From Caenimonas soli (lineage in GTDB: Bacteria; Pseudomonadota; Gammaproteobacteria; Burkholderiales; Burkholderiaceae_C): a stretch of DNA of 64,000 nt. Below, piece after piece: positions 47,701-56,002 of this stretch (positions are counted from its first letter, which is position 1; each line of letters opens with the position of its first letter). The stretch lies in the NCBI RefSeq assembly GCF_013155545.1, contig NZ_JABJVV010000002.1, positions 248,001-312,000 on the forward strand, written 5' to 3'. Position numbers and translations under genes: made by a program. The notes below the pieces were generated by a model, which was not told the origin of the DNA, searched no databases, and worked only from the letters and a program-made list of their open reading frames with translations.

Positions 47701-48243
47701 GAATTCCAGGAACTCGCGTACACCGGAGGGATTGAGCACCGGCATCGCGGCGGCGATGAATGCCTGTTCGCTCTGATGCGGCAGGGTCGATGACTTGCAG
47801 GTGTGATCGTCACCCGCAATGGCCAGCACGCCGCCAAACTTCGAGGTGCCCGCGATGTTGCCGTGCTTGAAGACGTCGCCGCTGCGATCCACGCCCGGCC
47901 CCTTGCCGTACCACATGGCAAACACACCGTCGACCGTGGCCTTGGGGTCCATGCCGGCCATCTGCGCGCCCCATACCGAGGTGGCAGCCAACTCCTCGTT
48001 CAAGCCAGGGTTGAACTTGATGTTGTGCTGCGCCAGATACTTGCCGGCCTTCCAGAGCTCCTGGTCAACCGAGCCCAGCGGAGAGCCGCGGTAGCCCGAC
48101 ACAAAGCCGCCGGTGTTGAGCCCGGCGGCCTCGTCTTTTGCCTTCTGCGCCAACAGCAAACGAACGAGCGCCTGCGTCCCCGTCATGAAGACACGGCCCT
48201 TTGCGAGTTCGTACTTGTCGTTGAGGGAAATAGGGGTACTCAT
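44737..48243 (-). CDS. fused indolepyruvate:ferredoxin oxidoreductase (alpha-beta-gamma)
   Basis: A 1168-residue single-chain 2-oxoacid:ferredoxin oxidoreductase. The N-terminal pyruvate-ferredoxin-like domains hold the thiamine-diphosphate site near GDGTYSHSG (503-511) to NITYKILAND. Cysteine clusters are C439/C442, then C641, C644, C647, C653 and C674, C680, C685 around [4Fe-4S] centres. The C-terminal part (about 710-1168) holds the gamma domain with TGVGGTGVVTIG. It oxidatively decarboxylates a 2-oxoacid to acyl-CoA, reducing ferredoxin. Fused forms like this occur in many betaproteobacteria. Co-operon with thiolase and GST points to aryl- or branched-chain 2-oxoacid catabolism. Confidence 0.93.
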   Translation of the reverse strand: MSTPISLNDKYELAKGRVFMTGTQALVRLLLAQKAKDEAAGLNTGGFVSGYRGSPLGSVDQELWKAGKYLAQHNIKFNPGLNEELAATSVWGAQMAGMDPKATVDGVFAMWYGKGPGVDRSGDVFKHGNIAGTSKFGGVLAIAGDDHTCKSSTLPHQSEQAFIAAAMPVLNPSGVREFLEFGLHGWAMSRYSGCWIGFKAISETIETTSSFDIDPMAIEIKVPVDHPIPAGGLSIRWPDPLMEQEERLLRDKLHAVLAYVRLNGLNRQEWSVPNAKLGIVTTGKSYLDTREALSLLGIDEAGAKSLGVRLLKIGVTWPLEPNCVAEFAQGLDEILVVEEKRGIIEPQVKEQLYNAPLGERPRVVGKAEGEGEWVRSPKGFLLPPNGELSPALIAKVIAQRLLQVLGAGALPQSATAVLADAGCAAALDATLPQRLPFFCSGCPHNTSTKVPEGSRAGAGIGCHAMATWMDRSTTNITQMGGEGAAWIGHAPFTSEGHIFQNLGDGTYSHSGSLALRAAVVANVNITYKILANDAVAMTGGQPVEGSLSAIQIVQQVTAEGVKHVHLVSDDPDAWKALGGLPESTVVSHRDELDAVQRRLRDTPGVSVIVYAQTCAAEKRRRRKKKEAVDPPKRVVINEEVCEGCGDCGVQSNCVSITPLETPLGRKRTIDQSSCNKDYSCVKGFCPSFVTVKGGGLRKASKSKATPPSDLPQPHIPALDQPYNVLITGVGGTGVVTIGALLGMAAHIEGKGVIVMDMAGLAQKGGAVMSHVRLAARPDALYGARVGQKQADLLLACDLMVGAGKEAMNASSAERTAAVVNTDVAPTGSFLKNLDWQARPQELLEQLKSGVKNAATVDASRLATKLMGDAVATNVFMLGFAWQSGRVPLSEAALLRAIELNGAAVEMNKAAFSWGRQAALDVDKVRAAAGLDKAQVMLMPQRALALDALLADRRKRLTEYQGGSYAQRFEDTVRELAALEKTRFGSERVAREIAVSLYKLMAYKDEYEVARLYSESGFFDRIGREFEGDYKLHFHLAPPLLAKRDAKGHLLKKSYGPWVATAFRWLAKGKRLRGTPFDIFGYTEERRTERALIAHYVAQMRQALTSARPDQVATVLELARLPQTMRGYGHVKEANIKAAHIREAYLLGELSKPVVSDVDSTQTPEVALT

Positions 48244-48281
48244 GAATTTTCTCCGCGAACTGGGTCTGGGTGGGCGTGCAT

Positions 48282-49268
48282 TCAGTCGGCAACCGCACCG
48301 GAGCGCTTCACCAGCTTTTTGTGCTTCTCCAACTCGGTCACGAAGAAGGGTCGTGTCTGCTCGGGCGTGGTCGTCGTGAGCGTGAAACCCTGCGCCAGAA
48401 AGCTGTCCACAACCTCCTTGTGGGCCATCGTTTCCTTGATCCTCTTGTAGGCGTCGGCGACCACAGGTGCCGGCATGCCGGCCGGCCCGATCACGGCAAT
48501 CCAGCTCTCGAACTCGAAGCCGGGGAGGCCAGTTTCGGCCAGTGTCGGCACCTCGGGGAAGGCCGAGTTCCGCTTGGTGGTGGTGACGGCGATGGCGCGC
48601 AGCTTGCCGGACTTGATGTGAGGCGCCGCCACGACCAAGGGGAGCATGCCGAAGTTCACCTGACCCCCAATGATGTCCGTGGTCATGGCTCCGGTGCCCT
48701 TGTACGGCACGTGCAAGATGTCCACATCTGCTTCGCTGGTGAAGTATTCGGCAGCCAGATGCAGCACGGTTCCGTTGCCTGCGGATCCGTAGGAGTAACC
48801 CTTGGGATTGGCCTTCAGCTCAGCGATGAACTCGCGGGTTGTCTTCGCCTTCACGGTGTCTGGGTTCACCACCAACACCACAGCGGAGGAAGCGATCACG
48901 GAGATCGGCGTGATGTCTTTGATCGCGTCGAAAGGGACACGCTTGTAGATGAAGGGATTGATGACGTGGTTGGAAGACACCATACCCAGGACCGAACCGT
49001 CCTTGGGCGCGCGCACGATCTGTTGCGTTCCGATCATGCCGCCCGACCCCGGCAGATTCTCGATGATGATCGGCCGCCCGAAGGCTGTGGCCATGCTGTT
49101 GGTCATGGCTCGCGCCACGGCATCAACCCCCGAGCCCGCCTGGTTGGGCACGATGAGACGTAGCCTGCCATCAGCACTTTGCGCATGCGCCGGCGACATC
49201 GCAACGCTGAGACTCAGGAAAGAAATGACGAGGACGGCTCGCCGGCCGAGAACGCAAAGAGCGCGCAT
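48282..49268 (-). CDS. Bug/TctC-type solute-binding protein
   Basis: A 328-residue Bug receptor. A Sec signal peptide (about 10-30, AVLVISFLSLSVAMSPAHAQ) leads to the mature start DGRLRLIVPNQAGSGVDAVAR. It also has ENLPGSGGMIG, HVPYKGTGAM and AFPEVPTLAETG. It is cotranscribed with the oxidoreductase (38 bases) and follows the LysR gene by 112 bases. The receptor probably imports the acid precursor of the 2-oxoacid used by the oxidoreductase. Confidence 0.93.
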   Translation of the reverse strand: MRALCVLGRRAVLVISFLSLSVAMSPAHAQSADGRLRLIVPNQAGSGVDAVARAMTNSMATAFGRPIIIENLPGSGGMIGTQQIVRAPKDGSVLGMVSSNHVINPFIYKRVPFDAIKDITPISVIASSAVVLVVNPDTVKAKTTREFIAELKANPKGYSYGSAGNGTVLHLAAEYFTSEADVDILHVPYKGTGAMTTDIIGGQVNFGMLPLVVAAPHIKSGKLRAIAVTTTKRNSAFPEVPTLAETGLPGFEFESWIAVIGPAGMPAPVVADAYKRIKETMAHKEVVDSFLAQGFTLTTTTPEQTRPFFVTELEKHKKLVKRSGAVAD

Positions 49269-49380
49269 TGATGTCTCCGGTGTAGTGGCTTGAATGCCGG
49301 AGACTTTAGGCGCCCCTCGCTTCTAGAGTGAAGTGCTCTTGCGTCAGAAGGGATATGTCCGAACGCGATATCCGTAGTGT

Positions 49381-50268
49381 TCAGCTGCGCAAGGATTCGA
49401 TCATGGCGTCCACGGCCCGGAGCCGGCTCGATTTCTTCAGCGCGAAGACTCGCAGTTCCCTGTCTTTCCAGGGCTCGTCGAGCGGCCGACGGACGAATCG
49501 CTTGGTGCCCGCAAGGGCGCTCAGTGCGCTTCCCGTCATGATCGCGATGCCCAATCCGACCTCGACCATTCGACAGGCGGCCTCGTAGCTGCTCACTGCG
49601 ACCACGGGCGTATAGGGAACCCTGAGTTTCTCGGCCTGCTCCTGCATGAAGCTGTCTCCGGCACCGCCGGTCTGGATGCGCACGATTGGGTACTTCACCA
49701 CTTCCGAGAAGCGAAGGGCCCTTTGCTTCGCCAGCGGATGGTTCAGGGGCAAAACGACGATGAGCGGGTCGTCGGCGAAGTGCCACGACTCGATGGCAGG
49801 GAGCGGCGCGCCGGGCGCCATGCAAACGGCGACGTCGGCACGGTCATCCAGGCATGCGCGGATGCACTCCCCGGAACTGCGCTCCTGCAGCGCGATTTCA
49901 ACATTCGGATGCTTCGCTCGAAACGCATGCAGCCGCTCAGGCAGGTATCCCACCACGGAGGACAGATTGGCAAACAGGCGGACAGTACCCGCGACCTCAC
50001 CGCTCAGGGATTGCACCTCTCGCGCAAACGCTTGGATGTCTGCGTTGAGCTTGTCGCCGAGTGCGTAGGCTCGATGTCCAGCCTCCGTCAGGGTGACGCC
50101 GAGGGGAGAGCGGCTTAAAAGCTGTACGCCCAGGGCGTGCTCCAGATCGGCGATCCGTCGGCTGAGCGCCGATTGAGCGATATGTTCGGCCTCAGCGGCG
50201 CGCTTGATGGAGCCTTCCCGCGCGGCGGCGAGGAACAGCTGAAGACTGAGGGGATCAATGCGGGGCAT
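49381..50268 (-). CDS. LysR family transcriptional regulator
   Basis: A 295-residue LysR regulator: helix-turn-helix GSIKRAAEAEHIAQSALSRR (18-37) and effector domain with TVRLFANLSSVVGYLPERL and GIAIMTGSALSAL. ATG 50268 is preferred, as the extension upstream to 50361 is unlike the family. It is upstream of the Bug-oxidoreductase-thiolase-GST genes, on the same strand, an unusual codirectional arrangement for LysR. It follows the Crp/Fnr gene by 52 bases, so it may share a transcript with the aconitase-like and Crp genes. Confidence 0.92.
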   Translation of the reverse strand: MPRIDPLSLQLFLAAAREGSIKRAAEAEHIAQSALSRRIADLEHALGVQLLSRSPLGVTLTEAGHRAYALGDKLNADIQAFAREVQSLSGEVAGTVRLFANLSSVVGYLPERLHAFRAKHPNVEIALQERSSGECIRACLDDRADVAVCMAPGAPLPAIESWHFADDPLIVVLPLNHPLAKQRALRFSEVVKYPIVRIQTGGAGDSFMQEQAEKLRVPYTPVVAVSSYEAACRMVEVGLGIAIMTGSALSALAGTKRFVRRPLDEPWKDRELRVFALKKSSRLRAVDAMIESLRS

Positions 50269-50320
50269 ATCTATAGCTCGGCTGAACGCATTGTCGCCCA
50301 CGGCGGCACGAGGGCTGCTG

Positions 50321-51034
50321 TCAGCCGGCAGGTTCGTAAATCCGCCGTAGAGCGCGGTCATTGCGTACGATCACGCCACAGGGCTCGATTCGAATGGTTT
50401 CGTCGCGCTCCATCAGCTTCAGCTCCTCGTTCACCCTCTGGCGCGAGCAGCCGATCAAATGGGCCAGCTCCTCCTGTGGAAGACGCAAGGCGATCCGCAC
50501 TTCACTGCCCCGTTCGCCAGCCGGCTTCCCGTAGCTGTGCGCGAGATGCGATAGCTGCTTGGCCAAGCGAGCTCGCAATGGCTTGGTAGTGAGGTCCTCC
50601 ACCAACCTGTAGAGCTGCCGCATGCGCCCCGAGCTAAGGCGCAGGAGTGCGGCATAAAACTCGGTGTGGTCTGCCAGGATGGCGTGAACGTCCTCGCGCC
50701 GCACCGACAGCAGCGTCGTTGGGCCGTGTGCTGACGCATCGTAAGGTCGGCCCTTCAGGTCGAACATCTCGACCTCACCGAACCAGACACCCGGTTCGAC
50801 GTAACGCAGCGTCGCTTGCCTTCCCTGGGGTGAGCTCGATCCGATCCGCACCGCCCCGCTCGCCACGGCATTCCAGTCGTCGGCGGGATCGCCGCGACAG
50901 TAGATGAAATCGCCGTCAGCGTAGTGACGCACGTTCGCGAGCCTCAGGATGTCGTGGCGAAGTGACGCCGAGAGCGACGCGAACCATGGATTGGCATCAA
51001 TGGCTTCGCGCTCTTGGGTGCTGAGGATCAGCAT
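50321..51034 (-). CDS. Crp/Fnr family transcriptional regulator
   Basis: A 237-residue protein with an N-terminal cyclic-nucleotide-binding-like domain (about 20-140; YCRGDPADDWNAVASGAVRI and GVWFGEVEMFD) and a C-terminal winged helix with LPQEELAHLIGCSRQRVNEE as recognition region. The cysteine cluster needed for the Fnr-type oxygen-sensing iron-sulfur centre is absent, so another signal is used. Its gene lies 27 bases after the aconitase-family gene on the same strand, suggesting linkage to the dehydratase pathway or to carbon/energy control. Confidence 0.9.
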   Translation of the reverse strand: MLILSTQEREAIDANPWFASLSASLRHDILRLANVRHYADGDFIYCRGDPADDWNAVASGAVRIGSSSPQGRQATLRYVEPGVWFGEVEMFDLKGRPYDASAHGPTTLLSVRREDVHAILADHTEFYAALLRLSSGRMRQLYRLVEDLTTKPLRARLAKQLSHLAHSYGKPAGERGSEVRIALRLPQEELAHLIGCSRQRVNEELKLMERDETIRIEPCGVIVRNDRALRRIYEPAG

Positions 51035-51061
51035 GGCTCTGTCCGGACCCGACGCTGAGTG

Positions 51062-53026
51062 TCAGGCCGGCTGCAGCGCGCCTGCTTCCACACGCGCTGG
51101 GAGCTCGCCAAAGGCCGCGAGTTCGCCCGCGATCGCGCTGGCCGCGACCGTGGCGGGGCTCGCGAGCCAAACCTTTCCTGGGCCGCAGCGCCCGGGGAAG
51201 TTGCGGTTAATGGCGCTGACGGTAACTTCGTCGGCACGCTCCGACGTGCCCGGCCCGCCGTTGACGCAGGCGCCGCAGGAGGGCTGCAACATTTCCGCCC
51301 CCGCGCGCTCGAACACCGCAAGGTAACCCTTCTCGATGCAATAGTCGCGGACGTCCAAAGTGCCGAACTGGAGGTACAACTTAACTTGGGGGTGCACGCG
51401 CAGGCCGCGGTCTACGGCCCAGCAAAGCACTTGGTAGTAGGCATCGAAGTCCTCGCGCTTGCCGCCCGTGCACGAGCCTCCATAGGCGATGTCGATCTTC
51501 GGGCGGTCCTCGAGATCGGTCACCGGGACGCCATTGCCGGGATCGCCAGGGCGAGCCACCATCGGCGCGAGCGTCGAGCAGTCGATTCGGATGATGTCCG
51601 CGTACGTCGCGTCCGGGTCGCTGCGCATCCAGTCTTCCAGCTGAAAGTCGATGCCGCGGCGCTCGCGCAAGAAGCGAACGGTTTCCTCGTCGGGGGCAAC
51701 GATGCCAGTGAAGCCGCCAAGCTCCGCCGTCATGTTGGTCAACGTAGCGCGCTCGTCCGTGGAAAGCTGCGCGATGGCCGGCCCGGTGAACTCGAACACC
51801 TTGCCGACTCCCGACCCCCCCCGAATCCGCGGATCGGCCAGCAGCAGCAGGACGACGTCTTTGGCGGCGACGCCCACCGGAAGTTGTCCGGAGAGCTCGA
51901 TGCGCAGCGATGCAGGAACTGTGATGCGTACAGCGCCGGTGACCAGAGCGTTGGCCATCTCGGTGCTGCCGACGCCAAAGGCGATGCAACCGAGCGCCCC
52001 GCTGTGGGTGGTGTGCGAGTCGGTGCCCACCACGATCTGCCCGGGCAACGCATAGCGCTCGGACATCATCGGGTGCGAAATACCTTCGCTGCCGATGCCG
52101 TCCGCCAGCAGGCCGTGAGCTTTCAATCCATAGTCCTGGGCGAACTTTCGGTGCTCGCGAACCACGTTTTGAATTGCGGGAATCAAACCGGCACGGATGT
52201 GGGCAACACTGCGATGAATATAGGAAGTGTGATCCTCGAACAGGCGCACGCTCTGCGGGTCGTGCAGCTGAAGCGGCCGGCCGAACGCTGAGTGCAGTGA
52301 ATGAGCGCACATGGGCGTGTAGTACTCGATAAGGAAGCGCCAATCCGCGCGCACGAAAGCGCCTTGGCCCTGTTGGAGACCCGGTTGACCGTCGCCGGTG
52401 ACCAACAAGTGCCTGGCCAGGATCTTCTCCGCGAGCGTCCTGGGTCCACCAAGAGCATCAGGCGGCGAGGTACCGATCTGCGTCATCCGCGCGCGCCCGT
52501 ACTGCAGCAGACCGCCGTGTTGCAGGATGGCCGCCGCCTGTGCGTCACGAGAGGAAACAAGCTCCTCGATGTCGATCGGCTCGCCGTTCTGAATGCGCTC
52601 GATCAGGCTGAAATCGGTGGACGTGAACAGGCCCAGGTTGTCCGCGTTCTGACGGTAGATTCGCTCGAAGCTTTCGGCAATCACCAGCCGGATTCCGGCG
52701 CTGCGCTCGGCCATCGGGCTGTGTTCCCGGGAGGATCCCTTGCCGTACCGCTTTCCAGCGACAGTGACAGAGAAGCCGGCGTTCTTCACCGCATCCATAC
52801 CGATCGGCTGGCGGCCTCCGGAAATGAAACCCAAGTAGGGGTACCGGCCCAGGCGCTCGTCCCAGATCGTCCCCAACGTGGCGGGGGTGATCTCATCAGT
52901 GGAAATGTTGTCGCGAAGCGCGCCCGCGTCCACCAGAGGCAGGTCTTCGCCTTGGAGTTGCCGCTCGACTGCGTCGGGGTCATCGCTCAGGAAGAGCACA
53001 CGCGGGTTAAGGTGGATGGTTGTCAT
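51062..53026 (-). CDS. aconitase-family hydro-lyase, swivel-first (paralogue 1)
   Basis: A 654-residue enzyme. The swivel domain comes first (about 1-195, with YGKGSSREHSP at 94-104), followed by the catalytic iron-sulfur domains. [4Fe-4S] ligands are C519 (GGSCTGGKRED) and C584/C587 (PSCGACVNG); GTDSHTTHSGALG at 334-346 is a core motif. The order recalls AcnB without its N-terminal helical domain. It should dehydrate or rehydrate a hydroxy tri- or dicarboxylate. The 57080-59074 gene is a clear paralogue. It is divergent from the RraA-type gene, and a Crp gene follows. Confidence 0.92.
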   Translation of the reverse strand: MTTIHLNPRVLFLSDDPDAVERQLQGEDLPLVDAGALRDNISTDEITPATLGTIWDERLGRYPYLGFISGGRQPIGMDAVKNAGFSVTVAGKRYGKGSSREHSPMAERSAGIRLVIAESFERIYRQNADNLGLFTSTDFSLIERIQNGEPIDIEELVSSRDAQAAAILQHGGLLQYGRARMTQIGTSPPDALGGPRTLAEKILARHLLVTGDGQPGLQQGQGAFVRADWRFLIEYYTPMCAHSLHSAFGRPLQLHDPQSVRLFEDHTSYIHRSVAHIRAGLIPAIQNVVREHRKFAQDYGLKAHGLLADGIGSEGISHPMMSERYALPGQIVVGTDSHTTHSGALGCIAFGVGSTEMANALVTGAVRITVPASLRIELSGQLPVGVAAKDVVLLLLADPRIRGGSGVGKVFEFTGPAIAQLSTDERATLTNMTAELGGFTGIVAPDEETVRFLRERRGIDFQLEDWMRSDPDATYADIIRIDCSTLAPMVARPGDPGNGVPVTDLEDRPKIDIAYGGSCTGGKREDFDAYYQVLCWAVDRGLRVHPQVKLYLQFGTLDVRDYCIEKGYLAVFERAGAEMLQPSCGACVNGGPGTSERADEVTVSAINRNFPGRCGPGKVWLASPATVAASAIAGELAAFGELPARVEAGALQPA

Positions 53027-53042
53027 GCATTGGGCCTTGATG

Positions 53043-53084
53043 TCAGCACTTTATGGGGGCCTGGGCGCCGGCGCGTAGTGCTGA
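53043..53084. promoter_or_regulatory. 8-bp inverted repeat pair in aconitase/RraA divergent promoter region
   Basis: TCAGCACT (53043-53050) and AGTGCTGA (53077-53084) are perfect inverted 8-bp arms with a 26-base spacer, inside the 123-base gap between the divergent starts at 53026 and 53150. The GC-rich spacer makes a looped operator pair or an mRNA hairpin possible. Support is sequence symmetry only. Confidence 0.4.
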
Positions 53085-53149
53085 TGCGCATCGGGGGCTA
53101 TCGCGGCTTGGCATACCAAAAAAGTCCGGGGGCCATCTACCATTTGCGG

Positions 53150-53683
53150 ATGGAATACAAGACAACGGATCTATGCGACGCCTGCGACGAAGCGCAAGCC
53201 TGTGAGCTGCCCTTCATAGGATTCGGCAGGAAACGCGCATTCGCCGGCACCATCCGCACGGCGCGCTACTCGCAGGGCATCAATGTCCTGCGCGACCTGA
53301 TCAACCAGCGGGGAGATGATCAGGTGCTCGTCATCGATGGCGCGGAAGCGGGATGGCGCGCGTTGTTCGGAGATATCATGGCCGGCTTGGCGGCACGCAA
53401 CGGCTGGGCCGGCGTGGTCGTCAACGGGGCGATCCGGGATCGGGTCGAGATTGACGATATGGAAATCGGCGTCAAGGCGCTCGGAACGGTTCCGCGCCGC
53501 GCGATTATCGGCGGCAGGGGAGAAATGGATGTCCCGATCCACTTCGGCGGGATCACCTTCACTCCCGGTGCGCGTCTTGTCGCGGACGAGGACGGAATCA
53601 TTGTTTTGCCTCCCGGCCTGACGGAATCGAGTATCCAGGTGGCGGATGCCATCGCGGCTACCGCCAAGTACGTCGCAGGTTAA
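53150..53683 (+). CDS. RraA family protein, likely hydroxy-oxo acid aldolase/decarboxylase
   Basis: A 177-residue RraA-fold protein beginning MEYKTTDLCDACDE, the usual N-terminus of the family. The key region VVNGAIRDRVEIDD keeps the Arg-Asp pair plus a nearby acid, which metal-dependent HMG/CHA aldolases of protocatechuate 4,5-cleavage use; E. coli RraA, the RNase E inhibitor, has Gln after the Arg as I recall. Therefore aldolase or oxaloacetate-decarboxylase activity is more likely than RNase E control. It is divergent from a swivel-first aconitase and near a LysR and SMP-30 gene, fitting a tri-carboxylate or oxo-acid pathway. ATG 53150 rather than longer upstream starts. Confidence 0.85.
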   Translation: MEYKTTDLCDACDEAQACELPFIGFGRKRAFAGTIRTARYSQGINVLRDLINQRGDDQVLVIDGAEAGWRALFGDIMAGLAARNGWAGVVVNGAIRDRVEIDDMEIGVKALGTVPRRAIIGGRGEMDVPIHFGGITFTPGARLVADEDGIIVLPPGLTESSIQVADAIAATAKYVAG

Positions 53684-53856
53684 AGGCTCTCGGCTGTCAG
53701 GATGCCGACACGTCCCCGAAGTTCCTCAAATGATGCCGACTCATCTGCAACTTCGCCAACCAGTTGCCTTCACATCAGACCGGGATCATCCACCATCGAG
53801 AGCACACGGCCTGGCAGGTTCAGAGTAGTCATCTCAGCGTTCCTTCGCTCGACCTT

Positions 53857-53868
53857 GTTCGCGCGAAC
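53857..53868. promoter_or_regulatory. GTTCGCGCGAAC palindrome upstream of LysR
   Basis: The 12-bp perfect palindrome extends to 14 bases (TGTTCGCGCGAACA, 53856-53869). It lies 31 bases before ATG 53900 of the LysR gene in the 216-base gap after the RraA-type gene. Autoregulation by that LysR protein is the simplest guess. Confidence 0.5.
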
Positions 53869-53899
53869 ACCACCTAATGCAGCTGTGACGGGAGCAGAG

Positions 53900-54862
53900 A
53901 TGTCCAATGACGCCAAGGTTGATCGAGTGCGAACGGTTCCCATGAACGTTGGGACGTGGATCCGAAAATTGGATCTCATGACGTTGCGCTTGTTTGCTTC
54001 GATTACCGAAGAGCGAAATATCGGACGGGCTGCTGTCCGCGAATCAATCGCTCCTTCGGCCGTCACGAAGCGAATTCAGCAGTTGGAGGATACGCTCGGC
54101 TTCAGGCTGATGTACCGCGACCCGAAGGGAACCCGCCTGACAGCGGCAGGCGCAATAGTCGATTCACACGTGAAGCGCATCCTGGCCGCCATCGATGACC
54201 TCCACCATGAACTTGGCGATTTCGTCGTGGGTGTTCAGGGGCACGTGCGACTCTGGGCCAACGCGTCCGCGCTCGTTGAATACCTTGCCGAGGATCTGGG
54301 CACGTTTAGTCGCAACTTTCCGTCGGTGACGCTGGACATCGACGAGGGAAATTCAGCTGATGTCGAACACGCTGTGACGTCCGGTATTGCGGACGTTGGA
54401 ATCTGTGCCCCGCCACTCGACCCCTCCCCCAAGCTCTCTATCCAGCCCTATCGCACGGACCGCCTCGTGGCGGTGGTTAGCGTGCTGCATCCTCTCGCCA
54501 ATGCGGAGAAACTCACGTTTCTGGAACTGCTCGGAACCGATCTCATCGGCGGCGGCGCGAAGAGCGGCACGACGCGGCTCCTGGAAAGCGCGGCGGCACA
54601 GCTGAGTATTAAATACCAGCCCAAATATCGAGTCGCTTCCGGCGAAGCCGCACGCAGTCTCGTCCGCGCCGGCCTCGGCGTATCGATACAACCGTCGGGA
54701 ATGGTCTGGCCCTATGAAGACGCGGAGCGGGTCCGCTCGGTTCCTATCGTGGACAAGTGGGCGGAGCGGGATCTGTGCATCCTCACACTGGCGGCGCGCC
54801 CCCACTCCGTCGCGCTGACGGCGCTGACCACGTTTCTCACCGACACCGGAAATTCTCGGTAG
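53900..54862 (+). CDS. LysR family transcriptional regulator
   Basis: A 320-residue LysR protein. The helix-turn-helix is RNIGRAAVRESIAPSAVTKR (about 38-57), and the effector domain begins RLWANASALVEYLAEDL. ATG 53900 has a GGAGC site and a palindrome upstream; the frame could extend to 53702 but that leader lacks family similarity. It is cotranscribed or adjacent to the RraA-type gene and convergent with the SMP-30 gene. It probably controls the aldolase/dehydratase/lactonase functions in this region. Confidence 0.9.
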   Translation: MSNDAKVDRVRTVPMNVGTWIRKLDLMTLRLFASITEERNIGRAAVRESIAPSAVTKRIQQLEDTLGFRLMYRDPKGTRLTAAGAIVDSHVKRILAAIDDLHHELGDFVVGVQGHVRLWANASALVEYLAEDLGTFSRNFPSVTLDIDEGNSADVEHAVTSGIADVGICAPPLDPSPKLSIQPYRTDRLVAVVSVLHPLANAEKLTFLELLGTDLIGGGAKSGTTRLLESAAAQLSIKYQPKYRVASGEAARSLVRAGLGVSIQPSGMVWPYEDAERVRSVPIVDKWAERDLCILTLAARPHSVALTALTTFLTDTGNSR

Positions 54863-54882
54863 AGCGCGACCCGCGCGCACCC

Positions 54883-55851
54883 TCAACCGCCGAACTGCCA
54901 ATGCGCAAGCTGGTGGCCTCCAATTTTGGAGCGGAAGCTTGCCAGCCGGTCACCGCCGAGCGATCCAAGGTAAACGGTGCGCAGGTCGGCTCCTCCGAAG
55001 GCGACACTGCACACGTTTCGAAGTCCGCGGCTCATCCCCATCTCGAATACGGATTTTTCGACACCGAACTTTTCGTAGTCGGCTTCGGCACGTGCATTGA
55101 GTTCAGGGTCCGAGTCGTCCAGCATGACCTGCTTCTCCCCGCCAGGCGAGATGCGGACCACGCGGTTGGAGATGACGCACGCGACCCAGGCGCCGCCAAG
55201 GGAGTCGAAAGCAAGCCCGTCCGGGAAGTCTCCGTCGCCGAATTCACAGACGCATTCCTTGGTACCCAGGGTCACGCGGCCCGATACCTCATGAATCTTG
55301 AACCGCACGAGCCCGCGCCCAACCGACTCGTTCACGTAGAGCCACTCGCCGCTAGGGTGAATGCGGCACTCGTTCGCGAACGCCAATTCATCGGCAACGA
55401 CGCGTGCTCCCTGCTCGTCAACGACAGCAACGTAGCCGTCGGCTATGCGTCTGTCGAATGCCAGCTCCCTGGGCGTTTGACGGGTGCAGACGGTTATCCA
55501 GAGCCGGCCCTTGTGATCCAGCATGACGAAATTGGTGTTCCTCATGCTTTGTCGCTCCACTTCCATCAGGAATGGCGAGGCCCTGCGTGATGCGTCCAAC
55601 TTCCAGACGCCTCCTTCTCCGCCCAGGTTGGCGATCAGAAACTCGCCGCCTTCCAGGAGCGCAAAGCCGTTAGGCACAAAGTCCTTCGGCGCGCCGACCA
55701 TCGGGCGACGAGGGCAACCCAACTCGAGCACACCGGCTTCATGATCCGACACGAACACCCGGCCATTGCCCGTCACCAGGACACTTTCCGGTCGTGACAG
55801 GTGCTCGCCGTGAAAGTCCAGCTTGATAGGGTGTTTGAAAGGGTCTGCCAT
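54883..55851 (-). CDS. SMP-30/gluconolactonase family protein
   Basis: A 322-residue beta-propeller lactonase. Propeller repeats such as SVLVTGNGRVFVSDHEAGVL, GRLWITVCTR, FANECRIHPSGEWLYVNE and FPDGLAFDSLGGAWVA are visible, with N/D metal-binding residues in FANEC and FPDGLAFD. It opens lactones of sugar acids or related hydroxy acids; no signal peptide, cytoplasmic. ATG 55851 is chosen; a longer start at 55926 would add a poorly conserved arm. Divergent from a Bug receptor gene, convergent with LysR. Confidence 0.87.
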   Translation of the reverse strand: MADPFKHPIKLDFHGEHLSRPESVLVTGNGRVFVSDHEAGVLELGCPRRPMVGAPKDFVPNGFALLEGGEFLIANLGGEGGVWKLDASRRASPFLMEVERQSMRNTNFVMLDHKGRLWITVCTRQTPRELAFDRRIADGYVAVVDEQGARVVADELAFANECRIHPSGEWLYVNESVGRGLVRFKIHEVSGRVTLGTKECVCEFGDGDFPDGLAFDSLGGAWVACVISNRVVRISPGGEKQVMLDDSDPELNARAEADYEKFGVEKSVFEMGMSRGLRNVCSVAFGGADLRTVYLGSLGGDRLASFRSKIGGHQLAHWQFGG

Positions 55852-56002
55852 GTAATGACGAAGTCTAGCGTCGGTCGCGTCATGTGCGCTTCTCCTTTCG
55901 CGAAGGGCCAGTTGTTCAATGACCATCGTGACGGCATTTTGCGAAATTAGGATTTAACGGTTAGTGCCCTTCATCCCAACACAGATACTTCAGGAGACAA
56001 AC

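Noticed and set aside
52301-53149. Long N-terminal extension of the RraA-type protein
   Set aside because: The extension runs through the divergent aconitase-family gene; the family normally starts at MEYKTTDLCD, so ATG 53150 was used.
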